Assembly: GCF_003597395.2 (NCBI RefSeq)
Contig: NC_133778.1
Location: 22,175,450 to 22,239,449, forward strand
From: Chelonoidis abingdonii
Taxonomy: Eukaryota; Chordata; Testudines; Testudinidae
Length of the DNA stretch: 64,000 nt
Direction: 5' to 3'
Shown here: positions 13,750 through 26,399 of the stretch, one piece after another
Numbering within the stretch: the first letter of the stretch is position 1
How the letters are laid out: every line of letters starts with the position of its first letter
Position numbers and translations under genes: made by a program
The notes under the pieces: generated by a model
Databases searched by the model: none
What the model saw: only the letters and a program-made list of their open reading frames with translations
Told to the model about the DNA's origin: nothing

Positions 13750-15550
13750 AAAGGCTGGTTGGAAGGCTTAGAGCTCTTTACTGCATTCTCCCTGGAGTTC
13801 TAATGCAGCTCTGTTATTCAACTCTTCAGGAATCACAGCCTCCCTACTTGGAAAAGAATTGTGGCTGTGCACTGTGGTTTTACATCTTAATGAATGTTTG
13901 ACCACTTCACCTTTTGATGAGCACCATTAGAACATTTTTCTGACAGTCTACAGTAGCTCAGAAACATTGCCCCAGCGAGGCTTGCATGCATTTTGACAAA
14001 GCCAACAAGCAACACATAACAGACAATGAGCCCCTTATATTAGACTCTGAGGTATCCGATAGAATTTCCTATGATTGATAGTTATTACAATTGCAGTGGA
14101 AAGCCACTGAGTTTTTACTGTTCTAGCCAAACCTACCTACTGCGCCTTCTCAGCTGTTTCTGTTTAGTGTGGATGTCTAATGTGGCTGAAAAGTGCTGCT
14201 GATTTTTATTAAGTTGAAGTCTGCAGCTACCCTTATAATGATAGTAAAAGCACACTTGCAATTAAAGGGAAACTGCCTTTGTTCTGAAATTAATTTATTT
14301 TATTTAACCCTAGAAGGAGGAGAGCAAGGAGGCTGGATAGTTTTGTCATTTCTGAGGTTGCAAGTTCAGTCTCTTCCAAGTGGTGTCCCCACAAGCAGTG
14401 TTCACCTAGCCAAATTACCTTGTACTTTTAGATTTCTAATTGATCTACTTAAATTGTAAAGCCAGCTCTATGGCAGCTGAGAGTGAGAGTTTTCAGTCTG
14501 TTGCACATCAGTGTAGGAGAACGGGGGCCAGTGTAGGTGAATTGAGGTGGCACTTGTAAGCAGGGGAGGAAGTTGGGAGGTCAGTATCAGCATTTTATAT
14601 CACCTGGTCTTCATGATTATGCTGCTAAACAATATACAGGATACAAGCAAAATAAGCACAATTAAAACCTGTTTGTAGATTAATTTAATACTCAAAGAGA
14701 CAAGAGATTGACAGCACTGGTCCAAAGGGCATGTTCCCTGAAAACTGCTCTGCTCAGTTCATGTCTGTTCTACACTGCACCGTCTCAGCCATAGACCCCG
14801 CCCTTATGCAACTTGGCCAATACACTTCCATCTGAACTACCTTTAACCCTCTTTTTCCCAGTCCTGGGACTCCCATAAACTCAGATGGTCACTTTATTCT
14901 GAATGATGCAGTGGTTGGAGGATGTGTGAACATGGCCACAAGCATGACCATTAAGTTCACTCTTAGCTTGTGAACTTACTCAGCAGGACAAGACACAAGT
15001 GTGAGGGTGAAGAGCTGTTGGACCTGCTGCCCCACTTAAACTTCTAAAATTCTAGTAGTAGTTTTAAAAAAATCTCTTTTTTCATTTCATATTAGTGTTC
15101 CGTAAGTGGTCTCTCTTAACTCTCTCCCAGAAGTTATAAAATAGCTGGCTTTAGAGCCAGGCGGATCTGTGTAGTGGATACTTCCAGGACACTGGCCTTA
15201 TTAACCTGACCTTTCAGGTGAGGACCCCTCTTGAGAGTAAGGCTCCCTTTGTCAATCCCAGTGCAGCTAGCCTCTTCTGCAATGTAAAGGTATGCAAATT
15301 AGTGTGAGCAGGGAAATTATAGACATTGGGGAAGAGAGAAAAAGGACACCCATCACCTCTACTGATACGAAACAGATACATTTGATTGAGGCAGGTCCAC
15401 AGTGAACTTCATCAGCCAGCTGCTGGTTAGCAGAATTTCTGAAGTGTGGTCAGATGTCTGGCTGCCCTGCCCTCTGGTAACAACTGCAGCTTTGCCCAGC
15501 CTCTTCCTCATGCAGCCACAGAAGCCTCACTCTTGTACAAGTATCTGTCT
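13750..15550. other. Intron without recognised feature
   Basis: Unique or very old sequence. 15280-15310 has a palindromic-MITE-like atgcaaattagtgt. No coding evidence. Confidence 0.45.
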
Positions 15551-15558
15551 AATGCTGG

Positions 15559-15771
15559 GTATCCAGTATCTGAGCATCTCACAGTATTTCTCCTCACAGC
15601 ACCACCTGGGGAGGTAGGGAAGTGCTATCATCTCAATTTTGCAGATGGGGAACTGAGGCACAGTGAGATGATTAAGATCACATAGTAAGTCTGTGATGCA
15701 GCAGAGAATTAAACTTAGGTTTCCAGAGCCCCAGGCTGATGCTCTCACCACTGGGCCATTCTTCCTCTCCA
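15559..15771 (-). repeat. MIR-like SINE
   Basis: On the minus strand it shows the tRNA-like head (gtggtgagagcatcagcc), a gggttt-type region, then tgtgcctcagttccccatct and a 3' tail. This is the general plan of amniote CORE/MIR SINEs. Confidence 0.75.
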
Positions 15772-16330
15772 TTGATTAAGGCTCCTACTTCCTTGATAGT
15801 GGCTCATACACAAATATACACACATTGCAGGGGGAGACTTTCTGCTGGTGTATACAATGTGTTTGTATAGCTTGTTTTTGTATATGTACATATCAAAATA
15901 GGAACTGTTTTTTGTACATACACAATTCTTACACAGACTACCTATGGAAGTATGTAGCACATATTTTTTTTCTCACATTCATCTACACTTGCAGTATTTC
16001 AAAGAATATTCCAAAATATCCTAGCACAAACAGGAGAGTGAAGCTGCCTGCTAGATCCCTAGTTGCAGAACAACAAAGGCTACATTATAAATTCAGATCA
16101 AACACATGACTTTAATAAAAGACTTTAAAAATAATTAGTTAATTTATTTAGAAAGCTGAAAGTCTCCATTTCTGATCTTTCTTATCGTCCTGAAAGGAAG
16201 TAGGTGCCCAGCTTTTACTTCTTTTCAAATGCTTCCCCCCTGCCTTCCTCATGTTTTGAATTATAAGCTTGTATGTGTGTATACATATAATGTGGCCTCT
16301 GTGTGTGTGTGTGTAGAAATACTGCGTGGC

Positions 16331-16500
16331 CTATATTTTTGAAAGTGGCTCTATTTGGAGTGCCCAAGTTTTTGGGTTTTGAGACACCTTGTGACAGTCA
16401 GGAAAAGCTGAACACCCACCTTCTAAAAAACCCCCAAACCTGTACAAGGTGTCTCGGGTTGGGCACCCAAAAATGTAGTATCCAAAATCACTTGCCATTT
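16331..16500. repeat. Palindromic MITE, 'gagacacctt / gggcaccc' family
   Basis: Left gtgcccaagtttttggg and gagacacctt are matched on the right by aaggtgtctc and gttgggcacccaaaaat. The copy is about 170 bp. Confidence 0.65.
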
Positions 16501-16522
16501 CTGGGAAAACAGAAACAACACA

Positions 16523-16525
<3 letters not shown>

Positions 16526-16553
<28 letters not shown>
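16526..16553. repeat. (TC)n microsatellite
   Basis: Fourteen TC units in a row; it is the source of the RERERE-type frame on the other strand. Confidence 0.95.
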
Positions 16554-16557
<4 letters not shown>

Positions 16558-17129
16558 GGCAAGAAAGATGTAGAAAATCATCACATTTGGTTGGGTTTCA
16601 TCGACATAATTAAGACCAAAAGACAACCCCAATTTCCAGTGGTTTATTGTAAATAACCCCAGGACTGTATCTTTGAGAATTACCTTTGTGCCAACATGGT
16701 AGAAAATCATTTTGACACCCATTGGGGTTTCTGGTTGTGTCTGTCTCTGTTTTCTGCACTGGGGCTCTGCTTTTTCTTGTGTGTCTGCTTAATTAAGCCT
16801 TGCCCACATTATATTTTTCTCTTGCATCCAGCATTTAAGGGGCTAGTAGGAGGAGACAGAACTCCTTCATCCATGCCCCAAATTTCATCCACACTGGGGG
16901 GCATTCTGCAGAACTAGTCTGAAATTGAACTAACTTAAATAGGTGATTGAACCACAGCTGTCATTGATTGTATTGGGAGTTGAGTGGCTCAATCTCCTAG
17001 TTGGGTTTGAAAATTTCAACCTTCCTGACCTTGTTTCAGATGTAGACAAATATGGCAGCCTGGTTGCCTTCGTGCTTTCAGGAAAACCTGGTACCTATTT
17101 GCTACAGCTTTTGGCTTTCAGATATTAAA

Positions 17130-18200
17130 CATATTACAAAAATCCACTTTGTTAATATAATGGCAACATGGCTGTAAAAGGGTATGAATTAGTTACTCTA
17201 CTTCCTTTGCATTTTGAGATACTATAGTTAGAAGAACTGTGAATCTGTCCAATTGTGTAAGAAAGAAGCTGACATGCTCAAATTCCAAGATTTAATGCAT
17301 CCCTTAAAAGATGTGTAAGTGCTAAGTTATTATTACTATTTATTATTTACTTCCTCGCCTATTTTCCTTGCACTGAAGAAACAGGAAATATTTCTGGTGT
17401 TTCATTTTGGAAGTGAAAGAAATGTTTTCCCTGTGGCATTTGAAATTTTAATAATCCATAATAAATAAAATCATATATAATAACATAACTGGTTTCACTT
17501 GGCACTGCGATCTTCTAGATGCATTGCAACTGCAGAAACATAAATAGTTACAGCCTTCAAAAGCCCAGTTCCTATTTGCTAAATATACTTGGCTTGCTTT
17601 AAATTCCTTTGTGTGCAGTCATTAATACAATCCTCTTTGACAGCATTTAATTAAAGTGCTTTTCTCTATTAAATTCATTAAAACTTTTTTTGCATACAAC
17701 TGTTTCCCAGACACTGAATGTTAAGGACCTGTAGGCCTCTCTTTAAATAACTTCTGTCTCCTCATTGTAAATTGTTAATTAAATTTAACTTAGACAGTTT
17801 AAGATGGGTGGGAAAGGAAAGCCAGATTTCAGGATATGGTCCCAATCATGTCTATGATTTTTTTTTAATACATTTTTCTGCGTAGCTATAGACTGTATTT
17901 CATATTGTTTATGATCATTGCTATACATTTAAGCCGGAACAAAATAAAGAAATAACCTAAAGAACTAATTTTCATTACAGTTTTAAAATGTGCATATTTT
18001 TAGGACAGTTCTTTAGCCTGAGAGCATTTGCATGGGAGGAGAAGGGAGCGAGTAGTTCAATATTAATAGATTATTGACAGTTTAATGTCTTGGCACCTAG
18101 ACAGCCCATAAGGTATAATAAACAGGAAGCTGTCTGATGTGAGAGCAGTCAATAGCATATTCAATCAGAACCTTTCAGTTAATTGCTGGTTGACCTCAGA
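17130..18200. other. Repeat-poor AT-rich block, candidate regulatory DNA
   Basis: Over 1 kb without any transposon I can recognise, rich in homeodomain-type cores (attaatt, taatta, aattaaa) and Oct-like words. Long repeat-free stretches in introns of developmental regulators often hold conserved enhancers. This is an inference; conservation cannot be checked here. Confidence 0.3.
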
Positions 18201-18482
18201 GATTTCCTGTAGGAAGTACTGTCTTTTCTTTAGAACTAGAAGAACCAATATGGTTTTCAGATTTTAATCTCATGATCCTTTTTCTTATGTTGGCTTGGAC
18301 AATGGTTTTTTGCATTGTTCCACTATGGGGCATTGGAACTATACTAATAATTTTCTTTCACCTGAAGCTTTTTGAACAATGTTTTGCACACTTGGGACCC
18401 TTTTAAGTGTACTCTTCTGTAGCCGGGTATTGCAGATGTGAAAAAGGTTCTATTATTACAAGATCGGTCATTAAAGAGCTTA

Positions 18483-18580
18483 GGGCTAGATCCTGCATTC
18501 TTTACTCAGGCAAAATTCCCATTGACTTCAGTGGAAGCGTTTCATGAGTTAATGAGGAGTAAGGACTACAGAATTCAGCC
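18483..18580. repeat. Palindromic MITE, 'cattgacttcagtgg' family
   Basis: Left gctagatcctgcattc and right actacagaattcagcc are inverted around cccattgacttcagtgg. Confidence 0.6.
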
Positions 18581-19496
18581 TTTCGTTCATTTGATAAGCA
18601 AGGTAAAGTAGCCGTTTGGGGTCAAGAGAGTTAAAGAAAACAGAGTCTAACCAGGGTCAGATTTCTTCAAAGCACATTACATAAATTAGGCATTGTTCTG
18701 GTACCTCTGTACATGAGCATATTAAAAATAATTGGCCTGCCTTCCCTAGATGCTAAGCCACACAGCTCCCAATGATTTCAATAAAAGGTCACTCAGCACC
18801 TCTCAGAATCATACTCCATGTGTTTTACAGGTGAACATTGAACACTGATGTGTGTGCTGGTCTTTACAAGTGCAAAACGTGTCTTGGTTTGTATTTAGTT
18901 TCTCTAATTTCTGTACTTAGCTTCTCTAATTTTTTTCGACTGTGTATCTTGATAAGATCTAGATAAGCTACAAAGGCAGGCAGGCAGGAAGCAAGCCACA
19001 AGGGCATTTCTGACCCTGACGAACTGTAAACCGTCTGCTCATTTGGGGAGGAAGGCTGCATGGAAAACTCGGTTGGAAACTCTGCAGTGTTTTTTTCTCC
19101 AACTTTCGACTTCCAAAGTGTGTGCGTTCCTCATGTGCGATCGCTTGTAAGTGAACGGCTGCAGTCGTGGTTTGAGGCAAACTGGTTTGGGTCTCTTCAT
19201 GACAATGACTACTCTAGTCTTCCCTGGAAGCTTTTGTAGCAGGGCCAGGCTAATTTACATTTCATTCAATCAAGAGACTTTTATTTTGTCTCTAGATCTT
19301 CCTGTGATTATGTCTTTAGCCACTTATCGTGCACTTCAAGCTTTTCCTTTGCTGAAAGAAGTACTATTGTTTTTAAACTATAATGTTCCCTTGGTTTTGA
19401 TTCATTTGTTTGGCTGGCTTCTTTGCCCATTTGCTTAGAGAAAACCTCTTGATGCCACTCTAGAGGATGGATTCTGTTCTCACACGGGCTTTACAT

Positions 19497-19653
19497 CAGG
19501 GCCACCCGCAGTAGGGGTTTGGGGTAATTTTCCCCGGGCCCTGCAGAGGCCCTCAAGAGCATATAGTATTCTATAATATTGCAACTTTTTCTTATGGAAG
19601 GGGCCCCCAAAATTGTTTTGCCCCCGGCCCCCTTAATCCTCTTGGCAGCCCTG
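19497..19653. mobile_element. Short hAT-type MITE (157 bp)
   Basis: Ends cagggccaccc and ggcagccctg form the terminal inverted repeat. It is flanked by ctttacat (19489-19496) and ctttacac (19654-19661), an 8-bp target duplication with one mismatch. Confidence 0.8.
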
Positions 19654-19661
19654 CTTTACAC

Positions 19662-19735
19662 TAGTGAAACACCACTGACTTAAGAGGAGTTACTCCTGAT
19701 TTACCCTGGTGTAAGTGAGATCAGAATGAGGACCC
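19662..19735. repeat. Palindromic MITE fragment, 'gtaagtgagatcagaat' type
   Basis: Contains ccactgacttaagaggagttactcc and ends gtgagatcagaatgagg. It is immediately next to the hAT MITE, which may have inserted into it. Confidence 0.5.
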
Positions 19736-20384
19736 ATATCTCTCTATGGAAAGGTTCTCTTGGGTGCTGCCTATAAATGTGTGGGTTGTAAAAGGTTGTA
19801 AATTTCCTGGTTTCAGGCTTATAAGAGGGGTAAGGGAAAATAATGGAAGAAGATGACCCCTTTCCTGGAGTGTTGCAACTGATTATAGTAGTTTTGATTT
19901 ATGCTCTAACTGATTTTAGTGGGAGATGGAAAAAAATCATGGTGAAATGCCACAGAGTCAGCGTACAGGTTCCAAGAGACATGCTTTGCCCTTGGGCAAG
20001 TAATAGCAACATATATGCATTTAACTCTAAGAAGTTGCTGGTCTGAAGATGTTTTAAGTAACTTCCTAGTTTCATCAGTACTTCTCAGCAAACTGATTAT
20101 CAGTGCTGCATGGACTGAAGGACTCCTACATGGAAGACGTATATATTAAGTTCCTTTTATAAACTACATTGCTTCTTATTTTTTTGGGTCAGTTCTTCCA
20201 TTTGTGCAGGCACACAGTCCTTATACATGCCAACAGGAGTTATAGGAGTAGCACAATGGAAGTTTATAGCAAGAGGATCTAGTCTTCCATTTCTTGGTGG
20301 TACAAAATTACGTAAATAAAGGATCTTGCACTTATAGTGCAAATCTAAGTCTCCTCTTACAGGGATCTCTGCAAACCTCCTTTA

Positions 20385-20540
20385 AGCTTCACTGTATCCC
20401 TGTAATGTAGGTAAGATCACACGTAGTAAGTAAACTGGGACACAGAATGGTCAGTTGTCTTTTCCAAATGAGTCAGTGACAGAGCTGGACTAGAACTCGG
20501 AAGTCACGACTCCCAGTCACTTGTTCAAACCACTAGTAAT
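20385..20540 (-). repeat. MIR-like SINE
   Basis: Minus-strand copy with the order actgggacacagaatgg, agtcagtgacagagctgg, gaactcggaag and accactag, the reverse of the usual MIR-like layout. Confidence 0.65.
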
Positions 20541-20547
20541 TTCTTAG

Positions 20548-20650
20548 ATTATGAGGCCAGAAGGGAGCATTGTGATAATCTAGTCTGACCTGCTGCATGA
20601 CACAGGCCTTCCCTGAATTAATTCCTGTTTGAAGGAATTAGTAGCTCCAT
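20548..20650 (-). repeat. CR1 3'-end fragment
   Basis: Reads gaggccagaagggagcattgtg, then ctagtctgacctgctgcatg: the reverse complement of the 3' end of a turtle CR1 subfamily (compare 58440-58500 on the + strand). Confidence 0.65.
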
Positions 20651-20654
20651 TGGG

Positions 20655-20763
20655 AACAGAAGCCCACAGACTAAGTGACTTGCCCAGGGAAATCTTTGGG
20701 AATTCTGGGAAGTGAATCCAAATTTCACGAGTCCCAGTTCAGTGCTTTAACCACAAGACTGTT
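20655..20763 (-). repeat. MIR-like SINE fragment
   Basis: Shows gtgacttgcccaggg, gaatccaaattt and gctttaaccacaagact in minus orientation. With 20385-20540 it brackets the CR1 fragment. Confidence 0.55.
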
Positions 20764-20769
20764 GTTATA

Positions 20770-22810
20770 CTTACACTGCCTTTGAATACTTTCCCTGCCT
20801 TTGCATCAGCCATCCACGTCTACACTGAATTGTTTCCGTTTTTTAATCAAAAAGAACGAAGTACATTTTATTTTTCAGTTGCATTTTTGCCTAGTTTTCT
20901 GAACAGAAAACATCTGTATTGCCAGTATTGCACAAGTGCGAACGATGTAGGAAACCGTTCCTTACAGCCTGCAAGTTACAACATCTGTCATCTAATATAG
21001 GAAAACTGGTACTGGTCATAATTAGCGTCTAGTGAAAAATGGCAATTGAAACAAGACTAGCAAAATGAGATAATCGTCCAGTGTTTTCAAGACTTCCATA
21101 CCTTTTCAAGAGTGAAACGCAAAGACAAAGGATCTTGGTTATAATTCCCCAAAATCTACTGTCTTCTGTCTCATAGTCCCTGGAGCCCTCAGCACTTTGC
21201 TCATTTGACTTTATTTACCCAGTTTTAAGCTAAGGGTATAATAAAGCGTATTATGCCAGTTGTGTGTGTGGTAATGCTGGCTATTTTGCCTTTTACCATG
21301 GCAGTTGATTATAATGCGGTGTTTAAGACTTGCGTTCTAAAAAAAGGAATATTTATACTTTTATGTGTTTGATTCACACAGTACAGTTTGCTCAAGTCCT
21401 GTTATTAAGTGCGCTGGTGGTTACGTCCAGAAAGCAAAAAACATGCTGAATAGTGTTTTATCAGCACAAATGTACTATTTTCACTAACCATAACAGGCAG
21501 GTTCTTCTGACTTCTGAGTGCCCCTATTGTAAAAATTAACAGAACAGTTGGATATTCTTGGAACCCCAAATAGCCATGTGTGAGGACTAAAACAGTTTGA
21601 TGGGACAAATAATTACCCACCAGAATAAAATGTCTAATCCAAACATATCCTCCCTTTAAATAATTCAAAACCCTCTTCTTAATCTAAGTAGCTGGAAAAC
21701 TGCATGATTATAGTGGCGCCATTTGTGCCACCATAGTTATGGGGTTTATAACTTGACCTTAAACTTTGCTCTAGGCTGGAATTTGGCAGGACATATCTCC
21801 CGCAGGCTAAAGGCAAATCCTTTATGGTGTGTGGAAAAAAGAAGAAAATGCATGGAGTGGTAACTTTTTGAGATACACAAAGTACCAAAAATATGTCAAA
21901 AGTTTAGATGCATTTTTGGATGACTTTGACTGAAAAAGTGGCTCTATTATTCAATATGGTGGTTTTGCCAGCTTTCAATTAGAGATGGGGCAAATTGCTT
22001 TGGATTTGAACCAACCCAAGTCTTCGCCAAAAACTTGAACCGCACCCTAACCAAATTCAGATGGAAGGACTCTAAGTACAGTAGTGCCCCAAAATGCCAT
22101 CGCCCACCTCCAGCTATGCAGGAAACATTGATACTTCCTCTTGAAGGAGGTTCTGGCTCCAGCAATCCAAGAATTTCTCACCTTCAGACTCGACTATTGC
22201 AGCTCCCTCTCTCTGTGTCTGAGGGTGGGTCGGCACAGATGCTACAGCTTATACAGATGCAGCAGCTTGCCTCTTGAGCAGGAAGACATACCCAGAACCA
22301 CCCTATGCATGTTTTACATTCTCTAGTGACTTCCTGTTAGCTTCTGGAGCCTGCTCAAGGCCTTTGTCTAGAATTGTTATGGCCCTCAATGAGATGGTGT
22401 CTGGATGCCTCTGAGGCAGCCTCTTCATTTGGCACCTCCTCTTGCATTAGTTGGCAGTCTATAGTGCCCAGTATGCAGCCCCCAAGAGCCATTCTCAGCA
22501 AAAGGCAGAGAGATCAGAAGGAATCCAAGCCTGACATTGGTGGTAGTTTAGATGCTGTGATGATGGGCACCCCAGAGATACCTGAGACAGAGAGAAGAGA
22601 GCAGTGATGCTCTCCTCCACCAATTGCTGCTCAGTTCTTCTCACCACTTTACATGTAGGCTCTGCCAGGCTGTTCTCACAATATTTGCAATCTAATCTGA
22701 AGCAGGAAATGCCAGAAATCTTGATAGAAAGCTGTCACCTCAGAGGTTTCCAGACCAAGTTCTCAGACTCAAGAGGCTTAGGTATTTAGAGCGCTTGTCT
22801 CTTGGGCCTG
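20770..22810. other. Intron without recognised feature
   Basis: Includes some repeat-like sequence near 21975-22080, but no element with readable ends and no coding evidence. Confidence 0.4.
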
Positions 22811-22821
22811 TCACTCCAGCT

Positions 22822-23129
22822 CAGGGGTAGGCAACCTATGGCACGTGTGCTGAAGGCGTCATGTGAGCTGATTTCCAGTGGCACTCATACTGCCCAGTCC
22901 TGGCCACCGGTCCTGGGGGCTCTGTATTTTAATTTAATTTAAATGAAGCTTCTTAAACATTTTAAAAATCTTATTTACTTTACGTACAACAATATTTAGT
23001 TATATATTATAGACTTATAGAAAGAGACCTTCTAAAAACGTTAAAATGTATTACTGGCACACGAAACCTTAAATTAGAGTGAATAAATGAAGACTCGCCA
23101 CACCACTTCTGAAAGATTGCCAGTCCCTG
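22822..23129 (+). mobile_element. hAT-type MITE, family A, copy 1 (308 bp)
   Basis: Ends caggggtaggcaacc and ttgccagtccctg are terminal inverted repeats. The flanks ctccagct at 22814-22821 and 23130-23137 are an exact 8-bp target duplication. It is closely similar over its whole length to the reverse complement of 33192-33490. Confidence 0.92.
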
Positions 23130-23137
23130 CTCCAGCT

Positions 23138-26100
23138 GGTGACAAATGACCATGTGTATCTCCATGTGCTGGTGGTGGCCACTGCACTTTGAGGATGACT
23201 CATTACTGATGGCTGAGTAAGGCAGAGTTTTCACCTTTAAATCCCTTCACGAGTTACAATAGGGAGAGGACTGCCTTTGCTGCACCAGGGAGCCTTGGAG
23301 CCCTGCTGTCTGAGACTCGTGCAGAGAACAAAGTGCATCCACCAGCTGCAATGGCCATACCAAATCCCCTGCCTGTGCTGCCCACTTTTTGGGCTGATTG
23401 CTTCCCCCTCTTTAAAATGAGAGATTGCAGACACCCTGTACTACAACCCACATCTATAATAAGGCCTGTCTGCCATCAGAGACCCTGCAGCCTGGTTTTC
23501 ACCAGCAGAAGCTGGAGTGAATCTGGCCTGTTTTCCACATAGTACGTATTCACATAGTAGGTATGTGATGGCTCCACCTGTTGGGTAAATAATGTTGTTT
23601 ATAAAATTCTCATAGTGCAGATAGATATTGGAGAGGAGTGTATTCTCTTTCACATAAAACTACAATACAATAAACCTAAGGATCTGGCTTAAACCAGAAA
23701 GAGATGGGAAATTCAGAGCTAATCCAGTGATCGTTGGCTTGAGCTCATTTACGTTCTGCTATAAAATCAGATAGTTCCCATGCGCTGCACAACGACAAAA
23801 GTTTTCTCTGTGTTTTTGTGTGAAGAGTTTAGTTAGTGTTTAGTTAGTGTTAGGAAAAGACACCCATGAATTACTTTGCATGTTCAGGGTTGTAAATTTT
23901 TTAAACATTATACTGGCAAAATAGTAACTCTTGTGCAGCCACGTGCTGTCTATTAACCTAGATCAGGAAGGGGAAATAAGCCACGCATTACTGGAAAATA
24001 AGGTCATGATTGTGGTAAAGTAATGGAAGAAAGTTTTCTCTTTTTTTAAGACTGATTTGTAAACATTCTTCAAACAACTGTGAAGACCGTAATTCTATGT
24101 TTTAAAAAAATTCCCATGCCCAGATGTTTTTTATAGTAACCATAGACCTGTCCAAATGTTATCTGGTCATCCCCAGTTGTCGCTGTGAGTCATATCACAA
24201 ATGTAGCCTCTTAGCATCACAGTGTAATCAGGCTGTAATTTATATTTTATCTCCAGTGATGATAGCTTTTAAAAATGTTTTGTGGTGTATTTGCTCTTTG
24301 ATGCATGCTAAGCCCCTATTAGCATTAATGGGAGCAATGTGTGCTAGGAGGGGAGAGTACACCTTTTTTTTTTTTTTTTTTAAGTCAATGAGATTAATTG
24401 AATTTTGCTAACGCTTATCACTTCTGATGTGAAGGCAAATGCGGTAGACTACTGGACTTTTTTCCAACTCATATTTTTTTAAGGAGAGTGGAACAGTTCA
24501 CTCCTTTGTCTCCCTTATCTAGAAATGCAATTAAAGTTTGTTGCTGCTCTAATAAAAAAAAAAAAATTAAGAATACCACAATAGCTCAGTCCTTCATTTC
24601 TAGTCCTCTGCAAACTGTTGGGTGCACAATGAATCAGGATCGATCCCTTGTTTCAGAAGCTCTGTGTTTGTTCTGTCCCTTGCCATTTTTTTATCACTGT
24701 TTATTTCTTGCCCTTAAGCAACATGACTGCCATAAAGCAAAAGGAAGCGTATGGAATGTATGCTGGGAAGCTGTTGAAATGAATTGCACTCAACTAGTTC
24801 CTCATTCCCATTTAGAAACTGGGCTTGTACTTGAGTTTGGGTTCCTTGTGGAACCTTTTTCCCTATCCACCTAGCTCAGAGAATTAATATGTTGCAGACG
24901 AAAGCCCTTCTATCTTTCTTGTGTGGCTATGTTATTTATTTATTTTTCAGATTAGCTGCTGTCTCTTTGCAGCTGCAAAGAAGAATTAGGGCTGTTGTTT
25001 AAAGATCATTTTAACCAACTAACCCATAAAGATTTATTTGGGCCCCGATAAAAGGAGTTGCATTATATATCACAAATTGTATGATTATCTTTGGTGCTGG
25101 TGTTTACTCTTGTGAAGCAATTATTAAACTGCATTTAAAAAAAAATACACGAGAAATGCCACTAGCATTTTGGTTACAATATTAAAGGAAGCTCAGACTA
25201 AAACTGGATGAAAGTGAACATATATATCCATGTCAGACTTCCTACCATTTTGCACGCTCATATTGATTTCTTTTGACATGGTCTTCTTTTATTGAACACC
25301 ACATTTTTTTTAAAATCCCTTACCCATAACAGTACCTGCTAGGAGCAATTGTAAAAGGAAACCGAAGTATATTAAACCTGCCTGAAGTCAAAATGTAATC
25401 TAACACCTGTAGTCTGCAATTTGTCATCACTTCATAGATACTTTTTCTTTTTTAATAACAGTTTGGATTTTCCTGACTTTTGACCTTAGGATACTGTATA
25501 ATCCAAGAAAAGCAATGGAACTAAACCACAGTCTTTAACACAGCTTTATGGTGTCGAGATATAAAATCACAGACATGTGAATGAACCTAAAGAAAATACT
25601 TCATTTGGGGCTGTAACTTGTGCTGCAATATTTATCTAAATGAGTATACTTTGCAAGGTGCAAAAAAAAAAAAAAGTCACACACCACTTCTTTAAAAGGA
25701 AGAATAAGCACAGGTGCAAATTGTAACTACTATTACAGTTTCTCATGCAGACATTCCTAAAAGCCTGTAAAGTGTCTCAACACAGGAATTCTGTCTAATT
25801 AATGCTTTTTGCCAGTGTGACCCAGATTGGAAATCCTGTTTGTGTGTAGGTTTGTTTACTACAGTGTCTTGTTCTGGTCTATTCTTGTACAATAAAAGGT
25901 ATTAAGCTAACTCTTTGCAGTCTATGGGCAAGATATGTAAATACAGAGCTGTGTGTGTGTGTACATCTATATATGTCTCCAGTGGATTAATATAATATAG
26001 CTAGGTAGTACATCTTCCTAGGCATGACAGTTGGCTGACTGGTTATAGTAAATGATAGCATGCTAAGGGTTAATGCAAGCCTTGGAGAGTGCGATACCCT

Positions 26101-26180
26101 GCTTGTGAGGTGTATGTAGCCACTGACAGAGCAGCATGGGAACCCTTTGACTGCAAAGTTCAGTCTTGCAAATGGTGATT
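23138..26180. other. Intron, mostly unique AT-rich sequence
   Basis: No element with readable ends apart from poly-T near 24363-24382 and poly-A near 24548-24564. The block 24900-25560 is repeat-poor and AT-rich and is a second candidate for conserved non-coding sequence. Confidence 0.4.
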
Positions 26181-26187
26181 ATGAGTC

Positions 26188-26254
26188 TAATCCAAAGCCC
26201 ACAGAACTCAATGGGAGTCTTTCCATTGACTTCAGTGACCTTTGAATTAGGGCC
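26188..26254. repeat. Palindromic MITE, 'cattgacttcagtg' family
   Basis: Left ctaatccaaagccc and right ctttgaattag are inverted around aatgggagtctttccattgac. A related degraded copy is at 26300-26390. Confidence 0.6.
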
Positions 26255-26399
26255 AAGGAAAGTAACTGTTCTGAAGTGGATGCTTAATGTGTTAAATTGT
26301 GAATTGAAAGTCCCATGAAGGACCTAGTCCTTTTCTCAGTGAAGTTGGTGACAAATCCCACTGACGTTAATGGAAGTAGGATCGGGACCAAATGTCTGT

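Noticed and set aside
16331..16555. RERERE-rich minus-strand frame
   Set aside because: It is a translation of the (TC)n microsatellite and a palindromic MITE.
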